64,000 nucleotides of DNA from Phorcus lineatus (GCA_921293015.1 OV121081.1:60343022-60407021); one strand, 5' to 3'; positions 36,241 through 50,298 are shown, counted from the stretch's first letter. Notes: generated from the letters alone by a model not told the origin. Program-made: numbers and translations.

Positions 36241-38690
36241 TATTTCTAAACTATTACATTCAGAACCGTTGTTAAAATATCCTTTTCATGACCGAGTTTT
36301 TAGCTAATATTAACTAAATGTTTAAGTATTAGTACGTTTACGTATACGTTACGTAGTTATGAATGTGTTTCATCAAACAAATTTGACAATAAACAGTTTG
36401 TGAATTGTTATTATACATGATAATCATGGTAGTGATTTAAAAGATATCTTTTAAAAATTTGCAGAAAATGAGGGCTGGTGTAGAAAAAAGAAAACATCAG
36501 AATATCGTTGATTCAAAACGATCAATGACGGATGAACTGAGTTAGTTGTGTCCATTTATCCCCTCCTCTGTGACACTGACGTATCAGCTTTTCAACAAAT
36601 CTCATTAAAATTCTCACAAGGTTTGGATGGAAATTCTAATCGTTTATTGGTTTGGGAACTCAGGCAATCAATTATCCGAAGCTTTCAATTCTCTTTTTGA
36701 AATGTTTTACGACCTGATCATTTGAACTAAACAAGTCCTGTTAACATTTCTGTGAAAACGTACATGTATTTGTATGATTCACATCATCATTAAGCGTGTA
36801 GGAACCCACTGAGATTTTATATTCGTAAGTTGTTAGTTATTATTTCAAACAAAATGTCATGGTAGTACAGTAAATATTGAAAAAGCTCATATTGATGTAT
36901 CCATATCCTTTATAAAAGTTTTTTTAGAGAGAGTTCAAATAAAACATGTTTTATGGTGTTCGCATATCAACTTGATGGTATACATGTATGTGGTCGCCAG
37001 ACTTTTTTACCGACAAAGCTCCGGGTGAACGGCGGCTACATTAAGTAAAAACAAATTGCACATTTTTACATTATTTACAAATTATAAAAATAATAAATGT
37101 ACGCTATGACTTTTTAAAAAAAGTATTAGATATATGTATTAAACAATCTATTTGTAGAATGCAATAACGCAATAAATTTTGCTTTTGAATTGTAGTGTCA
37201 GTTTCCTTTCATGTGATAAAGTAACATCGAACATCTCCGGTTTTTTGTGATAATTTCTTATAAAATTGTTGAATCAGAAACATCAAAAACTTTTGGCAGC
37301 GTCTAACATAATTTAGTAACTTGTCAGTAATATTTTTCAATTGCTCAAAACGTTTCTTTTCACACGTTATCTGGTTCCCTCAGGCAAATTAATCATTGAA
37401 TCCATTGTCCTTACCAGGCAAATTAAGATTGTTTCAAAATAATGTCACAGAAAATAGTTCCCTAACTGGAGTATCTCATCTCGTTTACCATCATCAAATC
37501 AATGCAACCTAGAATTCGATTTTCAAAACTTGAGCAAATTGTACGGTTGATCATTTATAAGATAATAAAGGACTTTTTTATCATTAAAAACATATTCATT
37601 TCTAAAATAATTCTTATGTTTAAACGTGAAACTGAGAAGCATGTTTTAATTTCTATGATCGTTCTTTCTTGTTAAAAAGTTGCTTTTCATGAATTTTATT
37701 CCCTTTTCTGTAATCATATCCTCTAAAATTCAATATTCATGAATGGTGAAAGGTGTTGGCATATTTTGTCCACGGAGGCGTACATACATTGACTTTTTCC
37801 TGCTCGATGTATGCGTCTGGCCAATCGTCGAAATCTAGTCACACTAATAACATACATAAATGATTAAATTTTGCTCCATTTACCAACCGATGATTTTCAT
37901 AAAAACTAGTTCCTGTTTTCAAAATCTCGAACTATTGAGTTCAAATAAACCTTGTGCAAAAAAGTATCTCCCGAGCGTACTTTGAGGAGCATACTTTGAA
38001 ATGCATTTTAGGACAAGTAGGGATTCAGTATTTTTTGTCAGGTAATTCTCTGTCAGCCACTAAAAACCTGTTTTGTCGAAAGTTGAAAGTAAATTGCAAA
38101 AAAGTTCTTGATTCATGATTATTTCTTATAACAATTTTCCCAGTAACTTTTCAAAATCTTGTATTTTTCTGTCAACCTGATAGTACATATGTGATAAGTC
38201 TTATAAATGCACAAAGTGGTTAATTGGATGAACACAAATATATTATTTGATTGATAATTCATACAGAGTTTATGGTTTATGCATCAAATCAAACGCATGT
38301 TCGAGCTGGTAAACATTATCGAAACATCAACATTTTGAGTAAAGCCTTCATTGATACAAATTTTAATTTCTCCCTTCAAATTGATTATCAGTCATTACTA
38401 AAAATATTTAGTCATATTAATGTCTAAATGTGCCAGTGTCTTAATTAAATACCTCACATTTATTCAAATTAGTTTCATATCGTTTCTTACATTCTGTTTA
38501 TTTGAAAGATATTGAGGAATTTTCGATGATGTAAAAGTCAATTCTATTCGTGTTCAAATATTATTTCATTCATTCTTTTTAGAACACTTTTCCTGCTGTT
38601 TGTGCTGTGGTGTATTCCAGAAAAGATGTCCTTTACGTGAATGCATTTCGTTTATACAGATAATTAAGATACTGAAATTTATATGTGCTT
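36241..38690. other. No recognised feature
   Basis: AT-rich spacer. An imperfect hairpin at about 37772-37813 (GGCGTACATACATTGA facing TCGATGTATGCGTC) is the only visible structure. Confidence 0.45.
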
Positions 38691-38694
38691 GGCT

Positions 38695-38860
38695 TAAACA
38701 CCAGCAAAAACATTATGACCGAATATTTATGACGATCATTTAAACCTAGAAGTGACACGTCTGCACTCAGATCTCGATAAAGTCGTGATATATTGCAAAT
38801 GGGTTTTCTTTACAAAACAAATTGAAAACATTCATTTTTTAAACTTGTCATTCAATAGAT
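38695..38860 (+). repeat. Dispersed repeat family C, copy 5
   Basis: AACACCAGCAAAAACATTAT, GACCGAATATTTATGACGAT, GAAGTGACACGTCTGCACTC, AGATCTCGATAAAGTCGTGA and AAACAAATTGAAAACATTC. A short deletion follows GGGTTTTCTT. It is the plus-strand copy closest to the 30.3-kb member. Confidence 0.85.
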
Positions 38861-40205
38861 CCAAAGAAGTGAAATAGTAGGAGCTACCATAACATTTCAC
38901 TGAAGTGTTTCTTAAGCCTTTTTGCTAACAAGAAGAATGAAAGAAAATTAGTTATTTCCAAATGCACATGACTTGTATCAAAGAATAATTTAAGGTTTTT
39001 CGATTGTGCACGGATGGAAATTATTACGATTGTTAAGATATTGTTTAGCTAAAAATGTTATAATCATCACTTTATATGGAAGACATGGGTCATAACACTT
39101 CTGCTTGTAAAATTAGAAGACTGCTTTTGTCTTATGGATTTGGTTTTGTTTCGCTCTCACAAAGTTTAAAGAAACAAAGTACAGTTCATAATAATTTCTA
39201 AACTAGGGCAAGAGATTTGGAGTATTTTTTAAAATTGAATTTCAATATTAAACATCAGTACAAGATAAGACATACATGTATATAGATTCCGCTTCCACCA
39301 GAAAACTATTTGAGGATTGATGAAGGTAGATAACTGAAAATTTATAGGCTGTCAAGGATTTGCCCTCTTTGTTAGTACAGAATGGAAGACAAAATTTCAT
39401 TTAATTTAAATTTTTCCATTCTAGAATGATGTAAGACATATATTCCTACTTAAAAACCTTACTGGAAACTGTATGTAAAACCATGTTATCTACTTTCTGT
39501 AAGCCGTCTGTGTTTGTTGCATCCGTTATTGTATTTTAATTATGCATCCCTGTAATTGGGCCCACTTGAATAATGTTGATGATGATGACAGTTCCTTAAT
39601 TCATGTTCATGCTGCCAATGTCAATATATTGTTTTAAAGGTTTGGTTTACTTCCAAAAGTAACTGCAAAACGTGCATTTGCATTATTTGGTAAAGTGTAA
39701 GTTAGACCACGCCACTCTTTAAGAATTTTTAAGTGACTATTTTTATTACCCTTTTCACGTACCCTCGCGTGAACGATGAAACATCTTCAGGTCTTTTAGG
39801 GGATTTTCAAATAGGTCGTTTATCGCTTTGTGCATTGTTCATCGGAATAAGCATCTCTCTTTGTAAAGAATGATGTTGACGGCGACAAGAGATAAGCATT
39901 GTACTTGTATTTGAAATGTGAATGGTGGCCTTGCTTGTAATTAGCTCAATCATTTCATGTGCCAAACACAAATAAATCGTATTTTTCGCTTTTCATTATA
40001 AGGTTTTATTTTTTTTTTTTAAACAAAAGTTTATCATTGACACAGTTTTTTCTAATCCCCGAAAAATAGTTTCAATAATGTATATTTTCTCGAAAGCTTT
40101 TGAAGTTGCTATTTATTATTAAACAGAAGTTATATATGATTACTTTATACATGGATACTGGATGATCCTCAGGATTTAATAATGTTTTTATTGACATCGA
40201 AAGTA
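38861..40205. other. No recognised feature
   Basis: AT-rich spacer. Confidence 0.5.
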
Positions 40206-40209
40206 AACC

Positions 40210-40290
40210 CGAATTACATGTACATGATATTTGCATTACGAAATAAGTGGTAAGTGAACAAACTTTCGGAATGAAGCCTTATTTTATTAT
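40210..40290 (+). repeat. Solo end of the 7.8-kb MITE family
   Basis: TACATGATATTTGCATTACG, GTAAGTGAACAAACTTTCGG and AATGAAGCCTTATTTTA follow the right inverted repeat of the MITE at 7817-8446. No matching left end was found within 1 kb upstream. Confidence 0.65.
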
Positions 40291-41650
40291 GTTTGTTCTG
40301 TGATAGTGACTATCTCAATGATAAGGATGTTTGGTAATTACACATTTACTGACAGTGTTGTTATCATGTTAGATTTCATTTTTTAGATCACTCACATTGA
40401 TCTGAGTTTGAATGAGCAGTTCATGCTTGAGCAAAACAAGTCACACAAAAGAAAAAACGTGTCATATTTAAACAAAAGATAACTTTAAAATGGTCATTTA
40501 GTTAATTGAATACCTCTAACATCTCTTTCGAAGATAACTCAAATCATTTTTTATCATTCAAAGAAAAGTAAGTACATGTATCAGTCTTCTGCCACAAAGT
40601 CTGCACATTACAAAACAGCATAAAATTCCTGAAATATGTTATTCTTCCATAATAAGCAACATAAAACCGAACTGTTTTTCCTTTCAGTTTGTGATATATA
40701 TATATTTGAAGTAACCATTTGTTGTTGACCTGGTTAGGTGTAACTAGGGAAGAGATCACAGTTACTTTGACATTACTACTAACGAAGTAATAAAACCTAG
40801 TTAATCAGCTATGTTGAGAGTTATGTGAAAATAAAGAAGATGAAAGAATAAACACAGATAGGTCACCTGTGATACCTTGCGTGATTTATCAGATAGATCA
40901 TGAACATCAGAAATAAATCTCTCTCTTATCAAACGAATAGAAGTGAAGGTATGTGTTTTGCTATCTAATGACCCATGCTTTGTAGCACGTCTCGTCCTTA
41001 ACAAAAAAAAACAATATATGAAACAGTGATATATATGAGTAACTTTTTGTTCCCAGGATGTCAAATACTTCTTTATTTTAATTATCACATAGTTGGCAGT
41101 GGTTACCTTATATCAATTATATTTAGTCCATAGCAACATATCCTAAAAAGGTGAAAATGCAAACGATATTGTTTTGATTTTCATAAATCAGTGAGTAATG
41201 GAAATGTTTTATCGTTTTAAACACGTTAATGTTGATACCTGTGGTGTAAGTTAGTTGAGATAGAGAGATGATATTGAAACTGCGTGCTAGTTTTTCAGTT
41301 TATGTTACGAGGGGTATTACATTCTTTTGTAAACGAAAGTCACTGAAAAAGACATAATGTTCTTGTTGGTGAAATATGTAAACTCATGAGATGATGGTGT
41401 TCATAAGCTATGTATGATAAGAAAGGGACAAAAGTAAGTAGCAACAAATGGACATGAATGGACACACACCATTTGCTAACGTTGAAGTCGTAGAGGAGAA
41501 AGATACAAGATTAATTAGATATATTAGTGATAAAGAGAAACTAAAAAGAGACTTTTTGATATTGTCCCGAATCTGTACTTGCTATCATAAAGCCTTGAGC
41601 AGAACAAAACCCCATTTCATTGCACAAATCAAGGCTCATGTGAATCAATT
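40291..41650. other. No recognised feature
   Basis: AT-rich. The frame at 41448-41747 (99 codons) ends inside family B copy 3 and has chance length. Confidence 0.45.
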
Positions 41651-41654
41651 CAAA

Positions 41655-41790
41655 AATCTGTTTCCTTCAGATTTGAAAACCAAATGTTGTAAACGTTTCT
41701 TATTGGAACATCTAGTTACATCAAAGGCTTTGAAGGTTAAGAGTTAAATTTTTGGGTTTCAAATTAAATGAAAGTTTATTAAACAACGTA
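41655..41790 (+). repeat. Dispersed repeat family B, copy 3
   Basis: TTTCCTTCAGATTTGAAAAC, ACATCTAGTTACATCAAAGG, CTTTGAAGGTTAAGAGTTAA and TTTTTGGGTTTCAAATTAA align with 47040-47180 and with the left arm of the foldback pair at 28 kb. Confidence 0.72.
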
Positions 41791-43720
41791 GCATAAACAT
41801 ATATTGTATTCAGTGGCTTTTCTTACACGACAGTTCCTCACGGACTTCTAAAGGTGTAAAGGAATTATGCAAAACCGATTAGAAACATCCCTGTTTGACA
41901 TCGACATTTATCTGTCACAATAGCAGTAGAACGATTACAGTTTCAAATTTATATGTAAGTGCAATTATAATTGCTTCATGTCCTCCGGCGAACAATTAAA
42001 AAACAGATAAAACTTTTAAAATGCTGTTGAAAACCTTTAAGAAAATCCTACTGCATTCTTGTATTTCTAGCTTCTTCATTAAACCTGCCTTGACAAAATC
42101 TTTTTAAATTGAAAAACACAGTATAATTAACTATTAGTGATAAAAAAACGTTCACTTGGTATTGAAGCATTAACTGTCAGAAGCATGTGTGTTTGTGAGT
42201 AACCACAAAAGTGGCATAAACAAAGAATTCAGCAAAACATTTAGAATGATTGAATTTTAGCATTCTGTGTCGAGTATTTAAATCATATGTAGAAATTAAC
42301 GCAAATGAAATTAAAATGATTTAATTTCCTACCAGCCCATCTCAAAGACAGTACATGCAATTACCTTTTGCAAGAACCTATGATCTAATGTCATTATTTT
42401 GTTACCTTGATACTAGTAGTTGTCACTCCTGTAGACTATCAATGTTCTTTTAGTCTTATCTTTTTGGTTTGTTAAATCTTCTTTATGCGGACTTATGTTA
42501 AGTTATCAGATTAATTTGACTGAGATGGAGACATAGGCAAATATTTTTTTCTGACATGAAATGCTTTTGATAGATATGAACCACTTTGCCATACAATATG
42601 CTATGGGGCAAAGGAATATATATATCCTCTTGTGTTTCACTATGTACATACCAACAGTCACATAGTCACATTCGCAGGCTTACTGTAAAAGACTGACCTT
42701 ACAATGAAATTGACTGTGGTTTCCTAATATCATTTTCGGCTTATCGCACTCTCCCTGTGGTACATTACTTATGAAACTATGATTTTTGCATTAGAAGTGA
42801 CGTGACAAACTTCTGAATTCCAATGTACTAATCGAAACCCTTTTAGAGCAAGTGGCAATCATTTTTTCAACCCACTCATTTGGATTCAGGAAACAAAACT
42901 CTGCAAATACTCTATCAATACTAAACATCTAAATTTATTCTAATTCACATTTGATATTCATTGTTTCATGTTCCTAAAAAGATTAATTTTTTAACATATT
43001 TTATTATTGACAAATTATTTTTTTATAGTATATCAAGGAATAAACATGTATATTTTGTCATTCATTTTGTTATCTCTAAAGGCACACAAATATCCGCTAG
43101 GTTACAGTTTCCCAAAACTTCTGATGTATATTCTTTCTGGCTTCCTAATCCAATTCTCTATGAGTAATCCTAGTGTTATTTATATTTGCTAAACATACAA
43201 CTTTATTGGGCCCGATTTCAATTTTGTTTTCATTTGGTATGTACAGTTTGTAACCCGTTATCATAATGGGAAGATCTCTCAGTAGCCATTACCCAGTAGT
43301 AATTAATCCAACAATTTTTAGTGTCAGTTCGAATTCGACAAAAGATTTCACCCGACAATGTACTGAAACGTGTCCTATTGTAGATAATGTTATCAAAATA
43401 TATCAAAATTACAAATTTAAGAAGACAGTGGTTTTAAATGGAACTTCTTTTCATTTCTTACAACGTTATACAGTAACTATTCCATACTCTCTAATTATGG
43501 ATGTAAAAAATTACTTTTTCTTTTTAAATGAGATAAGATGGCAATAGGACATTTATCATTTGCATAAATTTTAACGGACAACTTTTCTTGGTAAAATATT
43601 CTGGTAGCATTGATGGAAAAAAATAAATCCATTGCATACATAATATATGTATAATCTTCATTATTTTCCCTTGATAAAGAAACTTAATCTGTCTTACAAA
43701 TAAACAATTCTAAATCATTC
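41791..43720. other. No recognised feature
   Basis: AT-rich spacer with chance-level ORFs, including 43266-43547. Confidence 0.5.
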
Positions 43721-43724
43721 TTGA

Positions 43725-43850
43725 AAACCGTTTTCAGCCAGGAGTGTCACGACTGCATTCAAATCTCAATCAAGTAACGATTCTATGCAATTTGCTTTTC
43801 TTATATTATATTCTTTTCTAAACAGGTTGAAAATGCTGGTCGTTCGATAA
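43725..43850 (+). repeat. Dispersed repeat family C, copy 6 (diverged)
   Basis: GGAGTGTCACGACTGCATTC, AAATCTCAATCAAGTAACGA and TTCTATGCAATTTGCTTTTC, then TTCTAAACAGGTTGAAAATG. It is the most diverged family C copy. Confidence 0.65.
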
Positions 43851-44175
43851 AATCCAATAGCAAGGCGCAATGGTAAACTTAGATATAGGGCTTGTAAATG
43901 TTTTATGCTTATATTCAAAAGTAGAATGAAAAGAAATGAATCTATAGTTCATCGAATAAATGTTATTTCTAGCTTAATCTCCATTGAAGTGTCAGCTCGT
44001 TGGAAATTTTTAAAAAAATGGTACATGTATATTTTTGTTTTAAAATTCTGGCAAACTGACAGTCAAATAGACAAAACGCTCTTTAAGAAGCCTCTTAGCG
44101 ACTCTGTTATTATAAAAACTTTAAACATAGCCTTAGGGAATATAGTGATATATTCCTTTAAAAATTCTGGTATAT

Positions 44176-44286
44176 CCTCGGCATTCCAATCTTAGTTTAT
44201 GATTGATGCAGTTTCCAATCTTAGTTTATGATTGATGCAGTTTTTCCTCCTCGGCATTCCAATGTTAGTTTAATATTAATGTAGTT
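44176..44286 (+). repeat. 29-bp tandem repeat with a higher-order 73-bp echo
   Basis: A 29-bp unit starting TTCCAATCTTAGTTTATGAT is present at 44184-44212 and, without change, at 44213-44241. A diverged third copy lies at 44257-44285, and the lead-in CCTCGGCATTCCAAT recurs 73 bp later. It overlaps the end of a chance-length ORF. Confidence 0.9.
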
Positions 44287-44469
44287 GGTAAAACTGTCCC
44301 TATAAGAATCGTCTATCAGATCAAAAAAAACAAGTGTTTGACACTCATGTAACAGAAGATGATTCGACACTTCTACATACTCTATTTTCTCATAAATCTA
44401 TATTGTGTAAACCAACAGAAACAAAAGTAAGCTCATTTGGTAGATTGTAACTGCTGCATTAGTTCGTTT

Positions 44470-44700
44470 CTTTTAGAAGTTCAAGGATTACCTCTGTCGT
44501 TCACAAACATGGTATCACGTAACAAGCATCACAGGTGACCAATATGTGCTTCTTCTTTCATTGTCTTTGCTACTTGACCTATATCTCAGAATAACTTATT
44601 CGTTTTGTTTTATAACCGTGCTGCAAGTGTAATGTCAGAGCAACTGGAATATTCTTCACAGTGGCACTAAATGAGGCAAACATCAAACGGCAAACTTCAA
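44470..44700 (+). repeat. Dispersed repeat family E, copy 1
   Basis: CACGTAACAAGCATCACAGG, GTTTTATAACCGTGCTGCAA, GTGTAATGTCAGAGCAACTG and ATCTAAATAGTATTCTGTTA align with 51340-51600. The 5' part is repeated about 290 bp further on (next entry). Confidence 0.75.
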
Positions 44701-44754
44701 ATATATTCCTTATCTAAATAGTATTCTGTTAGTTTTCAAAAGTAAATTTTAAAA

Positions 44755-44930
44755 AAGATGAAGACGAAGGAATTACTTTGTTGTTCATACCTATTTATCT
44801 CGTAACAAGCACCCCATGTGACCAATATGCACTTTTTCGTTTTTTGTCTTTGGCGCTTTAATGGTAAAAAATGTATGATGTAGTGTGCACTTAATGATAA
44901 TTTTCCTTGCAATAATTGCACGTTAGTTTT
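44755..44930 (+). repeat. Repeat family E, copy 2 (partial, tandem)
   Basis: CTCGTAACAAGCACCCCATG, TGACCAATATGCACTTTTTC and TTGTCTTTGGCGCTTTAATG repeat the first half of family E copy 1, giving a tandem period near 290 bp. Confidence 0.7.
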
Positions 44931-45330
44931 GATATATGTTTATGCATTGTCACAATCAAATAACACACTTCATGTAAAAAAAAGGTTATAGAATTTCTCT
45001 TGTTCTAGTAATCAGCTGTTCCACCAAGAGAAATATATAATGTTTGAAAAAGAGGTTTCTAAAATGGCATTCCATTCCTCTCAATAAATCATCGAAATAG
45101 TAATATGATTATATATATGTGTGCTATCAGTTGCCAAATGATAATGGCGAAAACGTGCATGCCTGCTTTGGCAGTAAAAGTTTCCTGATTCCTACTTTAT
45201 ATAAATAAATATAGTCTTTATATTCAAAATTGTGTCCCTTAATTTACTACAATTAAATTATTTTATCGATGAATGTAACATGTGTATACTAAGCAAATAG
45301 CACTGAAAATATCAACTCAGTTAACACCAC

Positions 45331-45530
45331 NNNNNNNNNNNNNNNNNNNNNNNNNNNNNNNNNNNNNNNNNNNNNNNNNNNNNNNNNNNNNNNNNNNNNN
45401 NNNNNNNNNNNNNNNNNNNNNNNNNNNNNNNNNNNNNNNNNNNNNNNNNNNNNNNNNNNNNNNNNNNNNNNNNNNNNNNNNNNNNNNNNNNNNNNNNNNN
45501 NNNNNNNNNNNNNNNNNNNNNNNNNNNNNN
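45331..45530. other. Assembly gap (200 N)
   Basis: A run of exactly 200 N, a conventional placeholder length. The true size is unknown, and the open frames crossing it have no meaning. Confidence 1.
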
Positions 45531-45774
45531 CTTAAGTAATTGTTTGCAGGCAACATTTCTGATGGAATGTAGGTATTTTTGGCACTTTTTTAGCTTGATA
45601 ATCAAAGAAACGTTACAAAATTTAAAAAACAACGACGTTCTTCTTAGTTACACAATAGTTATTGTTTTCAATTAATAATTGATCAATAGGATGATGTCAT
45701 TAGGTCGAATTATTTTTTGAATACCATTATAATGTCTATGCATTCTACAGTTTCGCATCTCTTGAATATTCATA

Positions 45775-45855
45775 GAAAGCAGTCGTGTAGTGTAGTTGGT
45801 AGAGTGTCCGTCCCTGTACCAGAAAAAGACGAACGATTCATTTCGCCCATGCTTG
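45775..45855 (+). repeat. Degenerate tRNA-like SINE head
   Basis: GTAGTGTAGTTGGTAGAGTG and TCCGTCCCTGTACC have the A-box and anticodon-arm layout of a tRNA-derived SINE. The expected B box is damaged (ACGATTCATTTCGCCC). Confidence 0.5.
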
Positions 45856-46304
45856 CTACTTTGTACTATTTAGAAATAACGAGTTAAGTAACGTTTCCGG
45901 TGGTTATGAATTGTGGCAGTTATAGATGAATTGATTTTAAAAATCAAATTTAGCAAATACTTACACAAGAACATTTAAGAGTAGTTAATATCTTGTAATA
46001 CATGTATTTATCCATGGAGTGAGTCTAATTGTAAAACGTTTTGTATTCTTATTGCAAATATATGTACGTCTTGTGTCATGTGTATGGTGTTGAGGGTGAA
46101 TAGCTCATATTCACCGGCACAGCAACGTTTAGATATTAACCAAACGTTTTTATCTTCGAACTTCAAGTTGTATTCGTATTTAGCTGCAATGTTGTAAGCG
46201 ATATCCTGAATTCGCTAATACTAATACTTCATATTAATAGGTATTATTATGCTACATTGGTATTGTAATAGGTTTTTTCCGCAAACAGAAGAGGACCTCT
46301 CAAA

Positions 46305-46575
46305 TCACCCTTTTGACCATTCGCCAGTCTGCTTGAGAGAACTGATTAGGCTGGAGTATCCAATATGGTTGACGCCAATGCTTATCTGTTTCTGCTCTGT
46401 TAGGTTTCCAATTACTCCAACAGAAACAGACTTGTAAGGTTTTGATTGTCCTTGTGTTGCTGTCATTTATACTCACCAACAAATCACTCAAAACGCGTTG
46501 AGAATGATTAACAACGTGTAGATGTATTGAGAGGAACTTATAGAGTCATTGAGTACGGTATCAGCCTGGATTTGT
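46305..46575 (+). repeat. Dispersed repeat family F, copy 1
   Basis: About 90% identical in the core to 52418-52690: CAGTCTGCTTGAGAGAACTG, ATTAGGCTGGAGTATCCAAT, TTAGGTTTCCAATTACTCCA, ACAGAAACAGACTTGTAAGG and TTTTGATTGTCCTTGTGTTG. Matching 34-codon stretches are open on both strands in both copies. This may follow from their high identity rather than from coding. Confidence 0.9.
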
Positions 46576-47035
46576 ACTAAGCCCCGAGCACAACACACAT
46601 TTCACTTTGTACATTGAAAATAATCTTAAGCTGCTCATATAAATAAGATATGTCCTTTATAAGCTTTACAACGGTAACAAAACAACACCATCGTTGTCTT
46701 CCACATTTCCGGTTATTTAAAAACATATTAGACGTTTCCACACGATCTGGTTGACATCATTTATGGATAAACAACTAATACGATCTCGCTATCATTTAAG
46801 CATATTCTATTCAGTAAAATCAGTTAATTGATACAATTCTCAACACATTTTCTTAGTATTGTTCTCAGCAACAAATTCAAAGTGATCCTTCAGTTAAAAT
46901 GAATCGCCATCTGTTAACTGTAACGTTTTTTTCTGTAGCCCGAGTAAACTAGCGATACTTATACACATTACAGATCAAAGCAAATATCCAATGCCGCCAT
47001 CTGCAGCAAAGGATGGAACTCCATATGTAATTTAT
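46576..47035. other. No recognised feature
   Basis: AT-rich spacer. Confidence 0.5.
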
Positions 47036-47039
47036 CATT

Positions 47040-47180
47040 GTCTTTATTCCTTAATTCCCTCCAGACTTCCAAACTAAATTATATTAATCTATCTTATCAG
47101 AATATCTAGTCACATCAAAGGTTTCAAGCTTAAAGTTATGAGTTTAATTTTGGGGTTTTAAGTCTTAAACAAACGTTATC
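47040..47180 (+). repeat. Dispersed repeat family B, copy 4
   Basis: TAATTCCCTCCAGACTTCC, AATATCTAGTCACATCAAAG, GTTTCAAGCTTAAAGTTATG and TTTAATTTTGGGGTTTTAAG. It is close to the 41.7-kb copy and to the left arm of the 28-kb foldback. Confidence 0.75.
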
Positions 47181-50100
47181 TGACATTAACATTAAAGGTT
47201 TAGACAACTGTGTACGGCTTTTTCCCGCTTATCTATTAATGGAATGGCTATTAAGAAATGTACATCTTTCTCTATATCATTTAAAGGAACATAGTCATTC
47301 ATTAGAAGGATGACATGGATCGATCGCATTTCTATGTCAGTTGTCGATATTTTCTTTCAAGTTATACTTCATCGAGAGAAAAAGATATGAATGTTTTATT
47401 CAAGATAAGTCATAATGTATCCTTTAAAGCTTTTGATAATAATACAGGAAACTCTAGATGTGTGTCAAAGTGTTAGAATTCATAGAACACTAGCATTATT
47501 TAAACAACAAGTTATGACAAAATTCTTCATAATCTTTACATTAACCTTTTTATGCGAACAGATAACTTTTACTTATGTAAGGTTTGTTTCTTAATAACTT
47601 TTGAAACACGTTTACATTTTAATTTCAAGAAAGAAATTTTTTCCAATGTTTATTATTAAGTAACTAGCTATCTAGCATGACCTCAGGGATGCGTTTGGAT
47701 TATAACTGATTAATCTACATTTCTCAATTTTGGAAGTAGTGGTTTAGTCCAGACATCCATAAGTCAATAGTGAAAGCACAAAACTACCGGAATATGATTT
47801 AAGATTCTTAAGCCAGATTACTTATCACTATCTAATCACCCACATTACTTTAAGCTCCATTGATTAAACATGGCGTAGGCGTTTTGAAACATTCAATAAT
47901 TCTTAAATAACAATGAAAGAACCTTATTGATATTTTTCATTTATACATGTGTTTTCCCCGAGGCGCACTGAGATGAGCAATTGATAGTGATTGAATGAAG
48001 AGAGTCTCTAGTCCTCGTGAAGACACTTTAATGCAAAAATAATTCAGGTAAACGATTATCAACTGCTCACATGTACATCTTTCGCATTTAAAAGATTATT
48101 TTTTATATAAAACAATATTAGAGTTTGTTTCATGAGATATCAAGTCACAGGTTACTGAAACTTTGCAAAACCGATGAATCAGTAACATTTTTTTAAGCTT
48201 ACGGAAGCCCTCATGTAAGACCTATGATCTCCATCACAGTGAGCTTGTCCTTTTTCATGGTTTTATTTATTTTGATCATATCGATCCTATTCCTATTTGG
48301 AAACATATAAAGAAATACCAGTTTATTATAAAATGGATTGGTTTTTTATCTCAGTCCTTCGGGAGTAAATCGTTACTGATCACTTCCTCAATCGATGTAT
48401 CAGTCATTTTTTCTTATAGGTTTTATAGGAGAACGTTTTTTGTCAGAGAGGTACACTTGGCATATACTTTCATATCTGATGACACTAACTGAGAAGTAAA
48501 AGACCTGCACAAAAAGACCGCGTCTGTGATGTACAAGCACTGGACGCTGACATTATATCAATATGATAATTATTTTGTTTGTATTGTATGCACTATGTAG
48601 TTAAGATGTGTGAAAAAGTATATAGAAATGTTAACATTGTATCATTCCCCTATCAATGCATTACAGTTGATAGTTTTGTAATATTAATATCTTGAACATC
48701 TCAACATATGAAAATCTCATATAAAAGTCTGTATAGTATGTATCAATATGGGACGACCTAGAATACTTCTTGCATACAATCTAATGGTTCATAATAAAAG
48801 CAAATACCTCATAAGTTGCCAAAACTTATGGTGTTCATCAAGATGATGTAACGGTTTGTGTGTAGTTAATTAATATATGTCACTCTCAACAACAGTTACA
48901 GGCAAGAAATTTTAACAAAATCTGCAATTAGTCGATCGTACAATGCATGTTGAATGTTGATACTATGTTGTCTTCTGTTGAAGTAATGAAGGTATGTGTA
49001 CTGAATTATTATCTATTTCAATTTCGATCAACATTTTGATTACTTACCTGTTACTTCCATACAATTTGTAGATCATTTTGCACCTGTTTGACTGCTACAC
49101 ACGAATTCTTTGAAAATTATTTATTAAACATTGAACTTTTTATTTTGCAGTCAAGCCTTTGTACTTGTTTTCACACAAAATATATTTTAATACTTTAGTT
49201 CATATCACATTTTATTCATCAAACTGTACACATGAAACCTTTGATTTATTTTGTTTTTAAAGATAATTCTACTTTATAACCTTGAAATATATAACTACTA
49301 ATGATCACATGTTCTTTTAACGCAGCACTTTATCATGAAATGTCTTCCTCAAATGTTTACCAATAAATATTTTGATTCAAAATTTATCCTCAGAAGGTTG
49401 ACTTTCTCATTACTCAAATCGATGGTCTGAAGTAATATAATAAATTACCACATATCAAGCAAACACTGATGGCGACCATTCTATCGTAAACACCATATAT
49501 TAATTTGAGATACGGAAATCCATTTTGAATTCTTCGTTTAATGACCCCTTCTATATGTCTATATGTCTTACAATTGGTAATAAATGTTTTTCTTTTCGTA
49601 AGAACCCTTTTCCTTAAGAAAACGTGCTACAATGCTCTTAAAATGCCTCCTAATTGTTTACAGTCATTTAAGATTAATACTTATGAAGTTTTGATCTTAT
49701 CAAAATTAATCTTCAAGAATCCTCACAATGCACTGAATCACTCACGGGAAGACACTGAAATTCTCAATTCAAGATTTAAAAACATCTCAGATCTAGTTGA
49801 CGCCAAACCGACAGGATAGGGAGGAAATAGGGACAAAGCAATTGACTTGAAGGACGAATAAAGTGATATAATTTGAACATAATTAGATTAACACTTACTC
49901 GTTTATCTTGATGGGCTTACTTGATCGAATAGACCCTTTATTTGGGATGATATTGATGGCAACAACCGACTGACGTTGTATATTAGGTCTCTTTAGAAAA
50001 TGAATACTCTTTTAAAGCACAATTCTGTATTTGGTAAAAAATCTTATCTTCATCGATTGAAAACTTTGTTAAATGATATGTTCTTTTCTATGTGATAGAA

Positions 50101-50295
50101 ATGTTACATGTGAACATATTTGAATTTATTATCCATATGTGTTGAGATAAGTCATGACATAAACTCCGATATGATTCACATGTATAATAAACCCTAGCGG
50201 CAATTTGATTGGTCGAGTTGGATGACCACGTGACATCGGAATGTGGGACTACTTTTTTCATTCATAACTTTTTACTATGTACAAACTTTATACTA
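47181..50295. other. No recognised feature
   Basis: Three kilobases of AT-rich sequence. The 49541-49819 frame (92 codons) has chance length, and a minus-strand ATG..CAG/GTAAGT site near 49045-49062 is isolated. Confidence 0.45.
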
Positions 50296-50298
50296 TGA

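Noticed and set aside
45282-45632. Open frames crossing 45331-45530.
   Set aside because: They consist of N.
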